A DNA stretch of 64,000 bases from Ralstonia condita (lineage in GTDB: Bacteria > Pseudomonadota > Gammaproteobacteria > Burkholderiales > Burkholderiaceae). The position numbers and the translations under genes are program-made. The DNA is taken from positions 1 to 64,000 of the forward strand of contig NZ_CATYWO010000008.1 of NCBI RefSeq assembly GCF_958405655.1, read 5' to 3'. Below the pieces are notes generated by a model. The model was not told where the DNA came from, searched no databases, and saw nothing but the letters and a program-made list of their open reading frames with translations. Numbering within the stretch: the first letter of the stretch is position 1; the number at the start of each line of letters is the position of its first letter. Below are positions 55,992-63,506 of this stretch, in pieces.

Positions 55992-57620
55992 ATGCGGTTT
56001 TCGCAAATGAAAGTGGCTACTCAACTGGCGTGGGGATTTGGCCTGACGATGGGCCTGCTTGCGCTTCTGATGGTGTTCAGCCTGCAGCGCATGTCCGATT
56101 TTCGGAAGCTCATGGAGGAAACCACGGAAATCAACGCGGTCGAAGCCAAGCTGGCCGCCAAAATGTATAGCAGCGTGACCGAGCGCGCCCTCGCCTATCG
56201 GAACATCATGCTGCTTACCGAAAATGATGAAATCCGGATCGAGCTGAAGCGTATCGAAACCCAGGAGCGCTTATACAGCGAAGCGGCAGACAAGCTCGGC
56301 CGGATGTTCGATACGTTGCCCGGCACCACGGCGGATGAGAAAACCCTGTTCGCCCAGGCCCGGCACCAGGCCGAACTGGCGGCGCCGTTCGTGTCGCGCG
56401 TCAAGGCGCTGATTGCGGGCGGCCGCAAGGACGACGCCTATCGGGTACTTCGCTTCGAATTCCGTCCGGTGCAGCGCGCCTGGTGGGATCAGCTCGCCAA
56501 ACTGCAGGCCTTCGAAGAGAAGCTCAACGACGAAAACACCGCCCGCGCCAAGGCCAGCTATATCGACTCCCGCAACTGGCTGCTGGCGCTCAGCGGCGTC
56601 GCGCTGCTGGTCAGCCTGACAGCCAGCCTGCTGATTACACGGGGCCTGATCCGCAAACTCGGCGGAGAGCCGGGCACGGTGGCCGACATCGCGGGCCAGA
56701 TCGCGGGCGGCAACCTGGCCGTGGCCATTCACACCCGCAACGACAACGACGCCAGCCTGATGCACGCAATGAAACGCATGCGCGACAGCCTCGCCGCCAT
56801 TGCCGAGCAGGTCCATACCAGCACCGACACGCTGGCCACCGCGTCGGAGCAGATTGCCACCGGCAATTTCGATCTTTCCACCCGCACGCAGGAGCAGGCG
56901 TCTGCCCTCGAGGAGTGCGCGGCGTCGATGGAAGAACTCAACGCCACCGTCAAGCAGAACGCCGACCACGCACGCCAGGCGAATCAGCTCGCTACCGTGG
57001 CGGCAGACGTTGCGGCGCAAGGCGGCACGGTCGTGGCCCGCGTGGTCGACACCATGGGCGCGATCAGCGCGTCGGCGCGCAAGGTGAGCGAGATCATCGG
57101 CGTCATCGACAGCATTGCGTTCCAGACCAACATCCTCGCGCTCAATGCGGCAGTCGAGGCGGCACGCGCCGGCGAGCAGGGCCGTGGCTTTGCCGTGGTC
57201 GCCAGCGAGGTGCGGGGGCTGGCGCAGCGCTCGGCAGCCGCCGCCAAGGAGATCAAGCTGCTCATCAACGACTCCGCCAACCATGTAGACGCCGGAAACG
57301 CACTCGTCGTGCAGGCGGGCGCGACCATGCAGGATGTCGTCACCAGCATCCACCGCGTGACAAGCATCGTGACGGAAATCATGGGCGCGACAGACGAGCA
57401 GGCCAGCGGCATCGATCAGATCCACCGGGCCATCTCGCAGATGGACGAGGTCACACAGCAGAACGCGGCGCTGGTTGAAGAAGCGGCGGCGGCAGCCGAG
57501 TCGATGCGCGAACAGTCCAGCCGGCTGGTGAGCGTGGTCAGCGTTTTCAAGCTGACCGACGCCACCGCGACCGCAGTCCCGCGCTTCGGCAATCGCCAGC
57601 CCGCCCTGTTGCCGGCCTGA
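55992..57620 (+). CDS. Methyl-accepting chemotaxis protein
   Basis: A 542-residue inner-membrane chemoreceptor. TM1 (about 10-32, LAWGFGLTMGLLALLMVFSL) and TM2 (about 190-212) flank a four-helix-bundle-type ligand domain of about 155 residues. A HAMP follows, then the long signalling coiled coil. Its tip reads IDSIAFQTNILALNAAVEAA and RAGEQGRGFAVVASEVRGLA, the conserved CheA/CheW-binding hairpin. QTNILALNAAVEAARAGEQG-type Glu/Gln sites suit methylation. There is no C-terminal CheR pentapeptide (ends RQPALLPA). GGGG six bases before ATG 55992 favours it over ATG 55986. The ligand is unknown. Confidence 0.93.
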   Translation: MRFSQMKVATQLAWGFGLTMGLLALLMVFSLQRMSDFRKLMEETTEINAVEAKLAAKMYSSVTERALAYRNIMLLTENDEIRIELKRIETQERLYSEAADKLGRMFDTLPGTTADEKTLFAQARHQAELAAPFVSRVKALIAGGRKDDAYRVLRFEFRPVQRAWWDQLAKLQAFEEKLNDENTARAKASYIDSRNWLLALSGVALLVSLTASLLITRGLIRKLGGEPGTVADIAGQIAGGNLAVAIHTRNDNDASLMHAMKRMRDSLAAIAEQVHTSTDTLATASEQIATGNFDLSTRTQEQASALEECAASMEELNATVKQNADHARQANQLATVAADVAAQGGTVVARVVDTMGAISASARKVSEIIGVIDSIAFQTNILALNAAVEAARAGEQGRGFAVVASEVRGLAQRSAAAAKEIKLLINDSANHVDAGNALVVQAGATMQDVVTSIHRVTSIVTEIMGATDEQASGIDQIHRAISQMDEVTQQNAALVEEAAAAAESMREQSSRLVSVVSVFKLTDATATAVPRFGNRQPALLPA

Positions 57621-57892
57621 TGCGGAGGCTGCCGCGATCATGGATGAGCCTGCCGCTCGGCGGCATGGCCCGCGACGACGATGCGCGGCGCATCGCGGCG
57701 GATAGTCGCGTACCGGCCGACATGCTTGATGCCGCGCGCGAGGGGTCTGAAGCCCGCCGGCAACAAGGCGCCGACGCATTGGCACCCCCAGACAGCAACG
57801 CGCACGCGGACCCGGCACCCGGCACCCGGCACCCGGCACCCGGGCGCAAAGCATGCGTCAACCCGCAAGAAGATCGGTCGGCCCAGCCGTGA
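57620..57892 (+). CDS. Possible small protein overlapping the chemoreceptor stop
   Basis: A 90-codon frame starts at the TGATG overlap with the chemoreceptor stop, which would allow coupled translation. The product (MRRLPRSWMSLPLGGMARDD...) is rich in Ala, Arg, Pro and Asp. Its second half is encoded partly by a 7-base tandem repeat (57811-57845). It matches no family I know, and GC-rich shadows of this kind are common, so coding status is doubtful. Confidence 0.25.
   Translation: MRRLPRSWMSLPLGGMARDDDARRIAADSRVPADMLDAAREGSEARRQQGADALAPPDSNAHADPAPGTRHPAPGRKACVNPQEDRSAQP
57811..57845. repeat. Short tandem repeat, CCCGGCA
   Basis: Four exact 7-base copies of CCCGGCA, followed by a diverged fifth (CCCGGGC). 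It lies between the chemoreceptor and Lrp genes. Copy number could vary by slippage. Confidence 0.85.
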
Positions 57893-57922
57893 GGCAGTGG
57901 CCGATGCCTGCCCGACGTTGCC

Positions 57923-58411
57923 TCAGACCACCACCGGCAGCGCTGTCGTGTCCTTGATCCGCTCCAGCGCAAAGCTGCTCTTCACATCGATGACCGCCGG
58001 GTGCGCGAGCAGCTGGTCGCGGATGAAGCGCGCAAAGTGCTCCATGTCTTCCACGAACACCTTGAGCAGGTAATCCATCTCGCCGGTCATGGCGTAGCAC
58101 GTCACCACCTCGGGCCACGTCGCCACAGCCGCGCGAAAATTGTCGGACGGGCCTTTCCCTTTGGGCGCACCGCCCTGCTTTTCCAGCCGCACGTTGATGT
58201 AGGCCGACAGCCCCAGCCCGATCTTGGTCGGGTCGAGCAGCGCGGCGTATTGGCGGATCACGCCGGACTCTTCCAGGCGGCGAATGCGTCGCAAACACGG
58301 GCTGGGCGACAGATTCACCCGCTCGGCGACTTCGAGGTTGGTGAGGCGGCCGTTGTTCTGCAGGACTTCCAGGATCTTGCGGTCGATCTTGTCGAGTTCC
58401 ACTTTATTCAT
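57923..58411 (-). CDS. Lrp/AsnC-family transcriptional regulator
   Basis: A 162-residue regulator. The N-terminal helix-turn-helix (about 5-60) reads LDKIDRKILEVLQNNGRLTN, then LEVAERVNLSPSPCLRRIRR. The C-terminal RAM/AsnC ligand domain (about 70-150) has VVTCYAMTGEMDYLLKVFVE and FALERIKDTTALPVV. ATG 58411 begins the canonical Lrp start MNKVELDKIDRKIL. It diverges from hppD across 156 bases; Lrp-type regulators of this kind (for example HpdA) control hpd genes and respond to tyrosine or its metabolites. This suggests it is the local activator of hppD. Confidence 0.92.
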   Translation of the reverse strand: MNKVELDKIDRKILEVLQNNGRLTNLEVAERVNLSPSPCLRRIRRLEESGVIRQYAALLDPTKIGLGLSAYINVRLEKQGGAPKGKGPSDNFRAAVATWPEVVTCYAMTGEMDYLLKVFVEDMEHFARFIRDQLLAHPAVIDVKSSFALERIKDTTALPVVV

Positions 58412-58440
58412 TTTTGTTGCTCCGCACCAATTAATTCGGC

Positions 58441-58460
58441 AATTTTCTTGCGCAAATTTA
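58441..58460. promoter_or_regulatory. Candidate Lrp-type site between lrp and hppD
   Basis: AATTTTCTTGCGCAAATTTA is centred on the palindrome TTGCGCAA with AT-rich flanks, in the shared promoter region. The layout suits an Lrp dimer site. Similar TTAGCAAG and TTCGCAA half-sites follow within 40 bases. Confidence 0.4.
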
Positions 58461-58567
58461 GCAAGGTGGGCACAACTTCGCAATTTTTGCTTGGAGGGAC
58501 ACTCCTACACTGCGAGGATCGTCAAAGACCTGAGCGCTCCAGAGCGCGCCCCCACAGGAGACTCACC

Positions 58568-59674
58568 ATGCAATTCACGCCTTGGGAAAACCCGATGGGC
58601 ACCGCCGGTTTCGAATTCATTGAATACGCCGCGCCGGACCCCGTTGCCATGGGCAAGCTGTTCGAGAACATGGGCTTTACCGCCATCGCGAAGCACCGTC
58701 ACAAGAACGTGACGCTGTATCGCCAGGGCGAGATCAACTTCATCATCAACGCCGAGCCGGATTCGTTCGCGCAGCGCTTTGCGCGCCTGCACGGCCCGTC
58801 GATCTGCGCGATCGCGTTTCGCGTGCAGGACGCCGCGTTCGCCTACAAGCGCGCGCTGGAACTGGGCGCATGGGGCTTCGACACCCACAGCGGCCCGATG
58901 GAGCTGAACATTCCGGCCATCAAGGGCATCGGCGATTCGCTGATCTACCTGGTGGACCGCTGGACCGGCAAGAACGGCGCCAAGCCCGGCGACATCGGCA
59001 ACATCAGCATCTACGACGTCGATTTCGTGCCCATCGCGGGCGCCAACCCGAACCCCACCGGGCACGGCCTGACCTACATCGATCACCTGACGCACAACGT
59101 CTACCGTGGCCGCATGAAGGAATGGGCCGAGTTTTACGAACGCTTCTTCAACTTCCGTGAAGTGCGCTACTTCGACATCGAAGGCCAGGTCACGGGCGTG
59201 AAGAGCAAGGCGATGACGAGCCCGTGCGGCAACATCCGCATCCCCATCAACGAGGAAGGGACGGAGAAGGCCGGCCAGATCCAGGAGTACCTGGACATGT
59301 ACCACGGCGAGGGCATCCAGCACATCGCACTGGGTTCGACCGACCTGTTCAAGACGGTGGACGCACTGCGCGGACAGGGCATCAAGCTGCTGGACACCAT
59401 CGACACGTATTACGAACTGGTCGACAAGCGTATCCCCGGCCATGGCGAAAACGTGGCGGAACTGAAGACGCGCAAGATCCTGATCGATGGCGCGCCGGGC
59501 GACCTGCTGCTGCAGATCTTCTCCGAGAACCAGCTCGGCCCGATCTTCTTCGAGTTCATCCAGCGCAAGGGCAACCAAGGTTTTGGCGAGGGCAACTTCA
59601 AGGCGCTGTTCGAGTCGATCGAACTCGACCAGATGCGCCGCGGTGTTCTCAAGGCCGACAAGCAGCCCGCCTGA
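58568..59674 (+). CDS. hppD: 4-hydroxyphenylpyruvate dioxygenase
   Basis: A 368-residue Fe(II) dioxygenase turning 4-hydroxyphenylpyruvate into homogentisate in tyrosine breakdown. Two vicinal-oxygen-chelate halves are visible: MQFTPWENPMGTAGFEFIEY (start of the first) and LTYIDHLTHNVYRGRMKEWA (start of the second). The iron ligands are in the second half: His in IDHLTHN, His in IQHIALGS and Glu in LLLQIFSEN. GQGIKLLDT and KGNQGFGEGNFKALFESIE near the C-terminus are classic. CAGGAGAC precedes ATG 58568. The hmg genes are not in this window. The divergent Lrp gene is the likely regulator and a TTCG-loop terminator follows. Confidence 0.96.
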   Translation: MQFTPWENPMGTAGFEFIEYAAPDPVAMGKLFENMGFTAIAKHRHKNVTLYRQGEINFIINAEPDSFAQRFARLHGPSICAIAFRVQDAAFAYKRALELGAWGFDTHSGPMELNIPAIKGIGDSLIYLVDRWTGKNGAKPGDIGNISIYDVDFVPIAGANPNPTGHGLTYIDHLTHNVYRGRMKEWAEFYERFFNFREVRYFDIEGQVTGVKSKAMTSPCGNIRIPINEEGTEKAGQIQEYLDMYHGEGIQHIALGSTDLFKTVDALRGQGIKLLDTIDTYYELVDKRIPGHGENVAELKTRKILIDGAPGDLLLQIFSENQLGPIFFEFIQRKGNQGFGEGNFKALFESIELDQMRRGVLKADKQPA

Positions 59675-59705
59675 AGGCCCTCCACATCAGGCATGCTGTA
59701 CTCAC

Positions 59706-59737
59706 ACCCCGGTGGTTCGCCATCGGGGTATTTTTTT
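59706..59737 (+). terminator. Intrinsic terminator of hppD
   Basis: A 10-base-pair stem (ACCCCGGTGG / CCATCGGGGT, one G-T wobble) closed by TTCG, then a run of seven T residues after one A. Confidence 0.9.
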
Positions 59738-59746
59738 GCGCGCATG

Positions 59747-59769
59747 AAAAACGGCGCCCGAAGGCGCCG
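59747..59769 (-). terminator. Intrinsic terminator of the EF-hand gene
   Basis: On the reverse strand CGGCGCC-TTCG-GGCGCCG, then TTTTT, 27 bases beyond the EF-hand stop. It faces the hppD terminator. Confidence 0.88.
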
Positions 59770-59795
59770 CGGATGGCATTGCGATGGCGCGGGGA

Positions 59796-60413
59796 TTATT
59801 CGCCCTTCGTGGCCGCCGGGCCGCCCGGCATGCCGGCGGCTGCCGGCGTGTTCTTTTGGGCCTGGCGGGCATCGTGGCGCGCCTTCATGTAAGCGCGGAT
59901 CTCGTCCGGCGTGATCTTGCCGTCGTGGTTGGCGTCGATCTGGTCGAAGTTCTTGGCCAGGCGCGGCATGCCGGCCTGGACTTCATCCTTGGTCAGGGCG
60001 CCGTCGCCGTTCTTGTCGGCGGCCTTGAACCTCGCGTCGAAGCGCTGTGCCAGCTTCCCGCGCATTTCACCGCGGTGCGCCTTGTGCCAGGCGGCCAGTT
60101 CATCCTTGCTCAATTGGCCGTCATGGTTGGTGTCGATCTGGTCGAAGTTCTTTTCCAGCCAGGCGTGACCCTTGGCCTCATCGCGGGATACCTGACCGTC
60201 GCCGTTTGTGTCGATGGCTTTCAAGCCACCGTGGCGTCCGGGCCCGGCCATACGCGAACCGGCTTGCGACGCCGGTGCAGCCGGTGCCGCGGCCGGTGCT
60301 TGCGCGCTGGCGGTGGGTGCGCTGGCCTCTTGCGCACGAGCGTCCGTTCCCGACATGGCCAGGAACAGGGCCGAGGTGGCGAGGAAGGCTTGAACAGCAC
60401 GTTTGTTGGTCAT
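59796..60413 (-). CDS. Secreted protein with four EF-hand motifs
   Basis: A 205-residue exported calcium-binding-type protein. A signal peptide (AVQAFLATSALFLAMSG) precedes an Ala/Pro-rich linker of about 35 residues. Four EF-hand loops follow: DTNGDGQVSRDE, DTNHDGQLSKDE, DKNGDGALTKDE and DANHDGKITPDE, arranged as two pairs. All have Asp at 1, 3 and 5, Gly at 6 and Glu at 12, so Ca2+ binding is likely. ATG 60413 starts the signal peptide; the longer frame from 60461 does not. Its partner and role are unknown, but the periplasmic Ca2+ pool is the likely context. Confidence 0.88.
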   Translation of the reverse strand: MTNKRAVQAFLATSALFLAMSGTDARAQEASAPTASAQAPAAAPAAPASQAGSRMAGPGRHGGLKAIDTNGDGQVSRDEAKGHAWLEKNFDQIDTNHDGQLSKDELAAWHKAHRGEMRGKLAQRFDARFKAADKNGDGALTKDEVQAGMPRLAKNFDQIDANHDGKITPDEIRAYMKARHDARQAQKNTPAAAGMPGGPAATKGE

Positions 60414-60551
60414 GGTCAGCTCCTTTTCATATGGACTGTGTAGCGGATTAGAACCTGACAATGCCAGCGTGTTGCCGTGTTTTACACGCTGTTACCGCAA
60501 TGACATGCGCTGTAATATCGCCCGACCAGTGCTTCGGGAGCCGCGAAAAGC

Positions 60552-61235
60552 CTACTGCTGGGGCGGCGGCTGGCCGATATCGCTCTTGCGCGCTGCGGCA
60601 GCCGCACGATGGCGCGGGCCGGCGATGCCGCCCACAGGGTTGGAAGCCTCTTCGCCCGTATTGATTTGCGGCGGGGCGATCGGCAGCATGGCCCCCGGCA
60701 TCGCCGTGTTGGCGGGGTTGTTGGGGACAGCCGGTGCAGGCGGCACCGCCGGTGTCGCCAGCGGCGCGGCTGCACCCGACGGCGGCAGTGGCAACGACGG
60801 CACATGGCGGCTGGCCGGCGACACGCCCGCCACGGCACTGGCCGGCAGTGGAATCTCTTGGCGGACGCCGTTGCGCTCGATCACCACCGAGCGCGCCTTG
60901 ATCTCCACCAGCTTCAGATTGGGCGACAGCGACTTACCGGCGCGCACGGCTTGCGGGGGCCCGCCGTCCACAGAAACGATCGCCGCGCCGCTGCCATCGG
61001 CCAGATCGGCCACCACGCCCGCCACCTGGACATCGCGCGGGCCATTCTGAGGGCCACCCCCAAACAGCGTGACGGCGGCGCCGGTCTCCAGCGCGTCGGT
61101 CTGCGCCACGCGGGCCTCGCGCGGCACAGACAGCGAGCGCAGCGACGACAGCGTCAGCACCCAATGCGTCAACAGCGCGCACAGGGCAGCAAACAGTACA
61201 AGACTGAGCAGGCGGGACGACTGTTGAGCGTTCAT
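60552..61235 (-). CDS. gspC: Type II secretion system protein C
   Basis: A 227-residue inner-membrane protein. One N-terminal TM (LSLVLFAALCALLTHWVLTL) is followed by the HR (homology region) domain at about 55-125 (AAVTLFGGGP, VQVAGVVADLADGSGAAIVS, VDGGPPQAVRAGKSLSP). A long Pro/Ala-rich tail follows with no PDZ domain. GspC links the inner-membrane platform to the secretin GspD through the HR domain. It is transcribed away from gspG-K across 175 bases, the usual arrangement in Ralstonia and Burkholderia. Confidence 0.88.
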   Translation of the reverse strand: MNAQQSSRLLSLVLFAALCALLTHWVLTLSSLRSLSVPREARVAQTDALETGAAVTLFGGGPQNGPRDVQVAGVVADLADGSGAAIVSVDGGPPQAVRAGKSLSPNLKLVEIKARSVVIERNGVRQEIPLPASAVAGVSPASRHVPSLPLPPSGAAAPLATPAVPPAPAVPNNPANTAMPGAMLPIAPPQINTGEEASNPVGGIAGPRHRAAAAARKSDIGQPPPQQ

Positions 61236-61365
61236 GAAACGTGGTGATCCACCGTGAGCATGCGCTGATTCTATCCGGCCTTCATGCCGGTTCGGTGAAC
61301 CATTGGAAGACTGCGTCGAAACGCCGGAACCTCACCCCCCCGGGGTGCGGTCTATGTTCATATGT

Positions 61366-61380
61366 CACAGATATACTGTG
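61366..61380. promoter_or_regulatory. Inverted repeat CACAG-ATATA-CTGTG
   Basis: A perfect 5-5-5 dyad 31 bases before the gspG start, in the divergent gspC/gspG promoter region. It is AT-rich at the centre and placed to influence gspG transcription. The regulator is unknown. Confidence 0.4.
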
Positions 61381-61410
61381 TTCCTTCTTCTTATTGCCGA
61401 CTCTCTCGCC

Positions 61411-61881
61411 ATGATGCAAGGCCAACTTCGCTCATCTTTGCGCCAACGCGCCCTCGCCCGCGGCGCGGCGCGCGGTTTCACCCTGATCGAAATCATGGTG
61501 GTGGTGGTGATCCTGGGCATTCTTGCCGCGCTGGTGGTGCCCAAGATCATGAGCCGCCCGGACGAGGCGCGCATCATCGCCGCCAAGCAGGACATCGCTT
61601 CCATCTCGCAGGCACTCAAGCTCTATCGACTGGACAACGGGCGTTACCCGACCACCGAGCAGGGCATTGGCGCGCTGGTCAGCAAGCCCACCACCGAACC
61701 GATCCCGAACAACTGGAAGGCAGGCGGCTATCTGGAGCGCCTGCCCAAAGACCCGTGGGGCCACCCGTACCAATACCTGAACCCGGGCGTCCGCGGCGAA
61801 GTGGACATCTTCAGCTTCGGGGCCGATGGTCAGGCCGGCGGCACGGGCAACGACGCCGACATCGGCAACTGGGACAACTGA
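61411..61881 (+). CDS. gspG: Type II secretion major pseudopilin
   Basis: A 156-residue pseudopilin. The prepilin leader ends ...GAARG before FTLIEIMVVVVILGILAAL (cleavage G/F, with Glu5 of the mature protein). The mature body has the GspG landmarks KIMSRPDEARIIAAKQDIAS, RLDNGRYPTTEQGIGALVSK and DPWGHPYQYLNPG, with a Ca2+-site-like NDADIGNWDN at the end. It is the main subunit of the pseudopilus that pushes folded exoproteins through the secretin. ATG 61411 is followed by another ATG codon. First gene of gspGHIJK. Confidence 0.95.
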   Translation: MMQGQLRSSLRQRALARGAARGFTLIEIMVVVVILGILAALVVPKIMSRPDEARIIAAKQDIASISQALKLYRLDNGRYPTTEQGIGALVSKPTTEPIPNNWKAGGYLERLPKDPWGHPYQYLNPGVRGEVDIFSFGADGQAGGTGNDADIGNWDN

Positions 61882-61906
61882 GCCCAACCCGCCCGAACCG
61901 CACATC

Positions 61907-62395
61907 ATGTCCGGCCAAGCCCGCCGTCGACAGCTTCCACGCGGCTTTACGCTGCTGGAGCTGCTTGTCGTGGTGGTCATCATCGGCATCGTGCTGGGGG
62001 TGGTGGCCGTCAACGCCACGCCCAATCCGCGCTCGCAGCTGGCGGACGACGCCCAGAAGCTGGCCCGCCTGATCGAGCTCGCGCAGGAAGAGGCCCAGCT
62101 CACCTCGCGGCCCGTGGCGTGGGAGGGCGATACGCAAGGCTGGCGCTTCTTTGAATCGACCCCCAATGGCTGGCAGCCGCTCACGCGGGACGTGCTGGCG
62201 CCTGGCCACTGGCGGCAACCGATGGATCAGGTGCAGATCGTCGCAGGAACCGCCGCGGCGCCCGGTGCGCCGCAGCGGCTGGTCTTCGGCCGCGAAGCCA
62301 TCGGGTTGCCATGGCGCGTGGCGCTCACGGCGCGGGGTTCACGCGTGGATGTGGTCTCCGATGGCGGCCCCCGCGTGCTGACGGAAACGCAATGA
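61907..62395 (+). CDS. gspH: Type II secretion minor pseudopilin H
   Basis: A 162-residue pseudopilin: leader ...RQLPRG, then FTLLELLVVVVIIGIVLGVV, then NPRSQLADDAQKLARLIELA typical of GspH. The body is strand-rich (WRFFESTPNGWQPLTRDVLA). It starts 25 bases after gspG and its stop overlaps the start of gspI (ATGA). GspH belongs to the pseudopilus tip complex. Confidence 0.92.
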   Translation: MSGQARRRQLPRGFTLLELLVVVVIIGIVLGVVAVNATPNPRSQLADDAQKLARLIELAQEEAQLTSRPVAWEGDTQGWRFFESTPNGWQPLTRDVLAPGHWRQPMDQVQIVAGTAAAPGAPQRLVFGREAIGLPWRVALTARGSRVDVVSDGGPRVLTETQ

Positions 62396-62772
62396 CCCGC
62401 GCGCGTGGTTTCACCCTGCTTGAAGTGCTCGTCGCGCTGACCATCGTGGCGGTGGCACTCACCGCCACCATGCGGGCCATGGGCGGCATGACCAACGCCA
62501 GCGAATCGCTGCAGACGCGCATGATCGCGACGTGGAGCGCCGAGAACCACCTGGCCAATCTGCGCCTCGCTCACGCCTTCCCCGACCCGGGCGCCCGCGG
62601 CTTCGCCTGCCCGCAGGGCGATACACCGCTGTGGTGCGAAGAGACCATCGCCACCACGCCCAACCCGGTATTCCGCCGCGTGGAGGTGTCGGTCTATCCG
62701 GACGCCACCAAGTCCGTCCGCCTGGCCTGGCTCGTCACCCTGCTACCCAACGATGCGCGCAATGTCTTCTGA
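62392..62772 (+). CDS. gspI: Type II secretion minor pseudopilin I
   Basis: A 126-residue pseudopilin: a very short leader (MTRARG) then FTLLEVLVALTIVAVALTAT. MRAMGGMTNASESLQTRMIA, TWSAENHLANLRL and the two Cys (FACPQG, LWCEET) are usual for GspI. It overlaps gspH by 4 bases and gspJ by 20, so translation is coupled. It forms the tip complex with GspJ and GspK. Confidence 0.92.
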   Translation: MTRARGFTLLEVLVALTIVAVALTATMRAMGGMTNASESLQTRMIATWSAENHLANLRLAHAFPDPGARGFACPQGDTPLWCEETIATTPNPVFRRVEVSVYPDATKSVRLAWLVTLLPNDARNVF

Positions 62773-63505
62773 CCGGCCCGCCCCGGGCGGGAACCGCGGC
62801 GCGCACGGCTTCACGCTGCTGGAGCTGCTGGTGGCGATCACGCTGCTGGCCATCCTGGCCGTGATCGCCTGGCGCGGGCTGGACAGCATGACCCGCACGC
62901 ACGAGGCGCTGGCCCAGCGCGACGAACGCATCGAAGCCCTCAAAACCGTCTACGCCCAGTTCGATGCCGATTGCACGCAGCTGGCCGATCCGAACACGCT
63001 GTCGCGCTCGCCCGTGGAAGTGGGCGCCAACCGCGTGCTGCTGGTGCGAGATCGCCGCGACGACGGGCAGCCGCCTGCATGGCAGGTGGTGCTCTATCGC
63101 ATCGTCGATGGCCGTCTCGAACGCCTGCAGAGCCCCCCCATCACCAACCGCAGCGACCTGCGGGGTGCGCTCGACACCCTGCGCCAGGGCGGCGCCAATG
63201 CGGCGCGCTATCTGCTGGCCAGCAATGTCGACGGCATCAGCGCGCGGGCCTGGGTCGAACCCGGCGGCTGGATGGACAACACAGGTGCGCTGTCGGCGGC
63301 GCTGTTTCCGGCGGGTAGCAATACGACCACGCTGACGGGCCTGCCATCGGCCTCCACGCCTGCCGCCTCCGATGTTTCGGCCAACACCCCTAGCGTGGTG
63401 GTGCCGGCGGCCTCGGTGCGCGCGGTGGAACTGGTCCTGCTCGTGCGCATGACGCCGCAGGGCACGCCGCAGCGCTTCACGCGCATCTGCATGACGGGGC
63501 TCTGA
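62753..63505 (+). CDS. gspJ: Type II secretion minor pseudopilin J
   Basis: A 250-residue pseudopilin: leader ...NRGAHG, then FTLLELLVAITLLAILAVIA and WRGLDSMTRTHEALAQRDER. The C-terminal part contains a Thr/Ser/Ala-rich insert at about 190-215 (TGLPSASTPAASDVSANTPS) before VRAVELVLLVRMTPQ. ATG 62753 overlaps the end of gspI; ATG 62762 is an alternative. It is a tip-complex subunit. Confidence 0.92.
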   Translation: MRAMSSDRPAPGGNRGAHGFTLLELLVAITLLAILAVIAWRGLDSMTRTHEALAQRDERIEALKTVYAQFDADCTQLADPNTLSRSPVEVGANRVLLVRDRRDDGQPPAWQVVLYRIVDGRLERLQSPPITNRSDLRGALDTLRQGGANAARYLLASNVDGISARAWVEPGGWMDNTGALSAALFPAGSNTTTLTGLPSASTPAASDVSANTPSVVVPAASVRAVELVLLVRMTPQGTPQRFTRICMTGL

Positions 63506-63506
63506 C

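Noticed and set aside
58001..58567. Open frame upstream of and in frame with hppD
   Set aside because: It is antisense to the Lrp-type gene. HPPD proteins start at the MQFTPWENP position, with a ribosome-binding site before ATG 58568.
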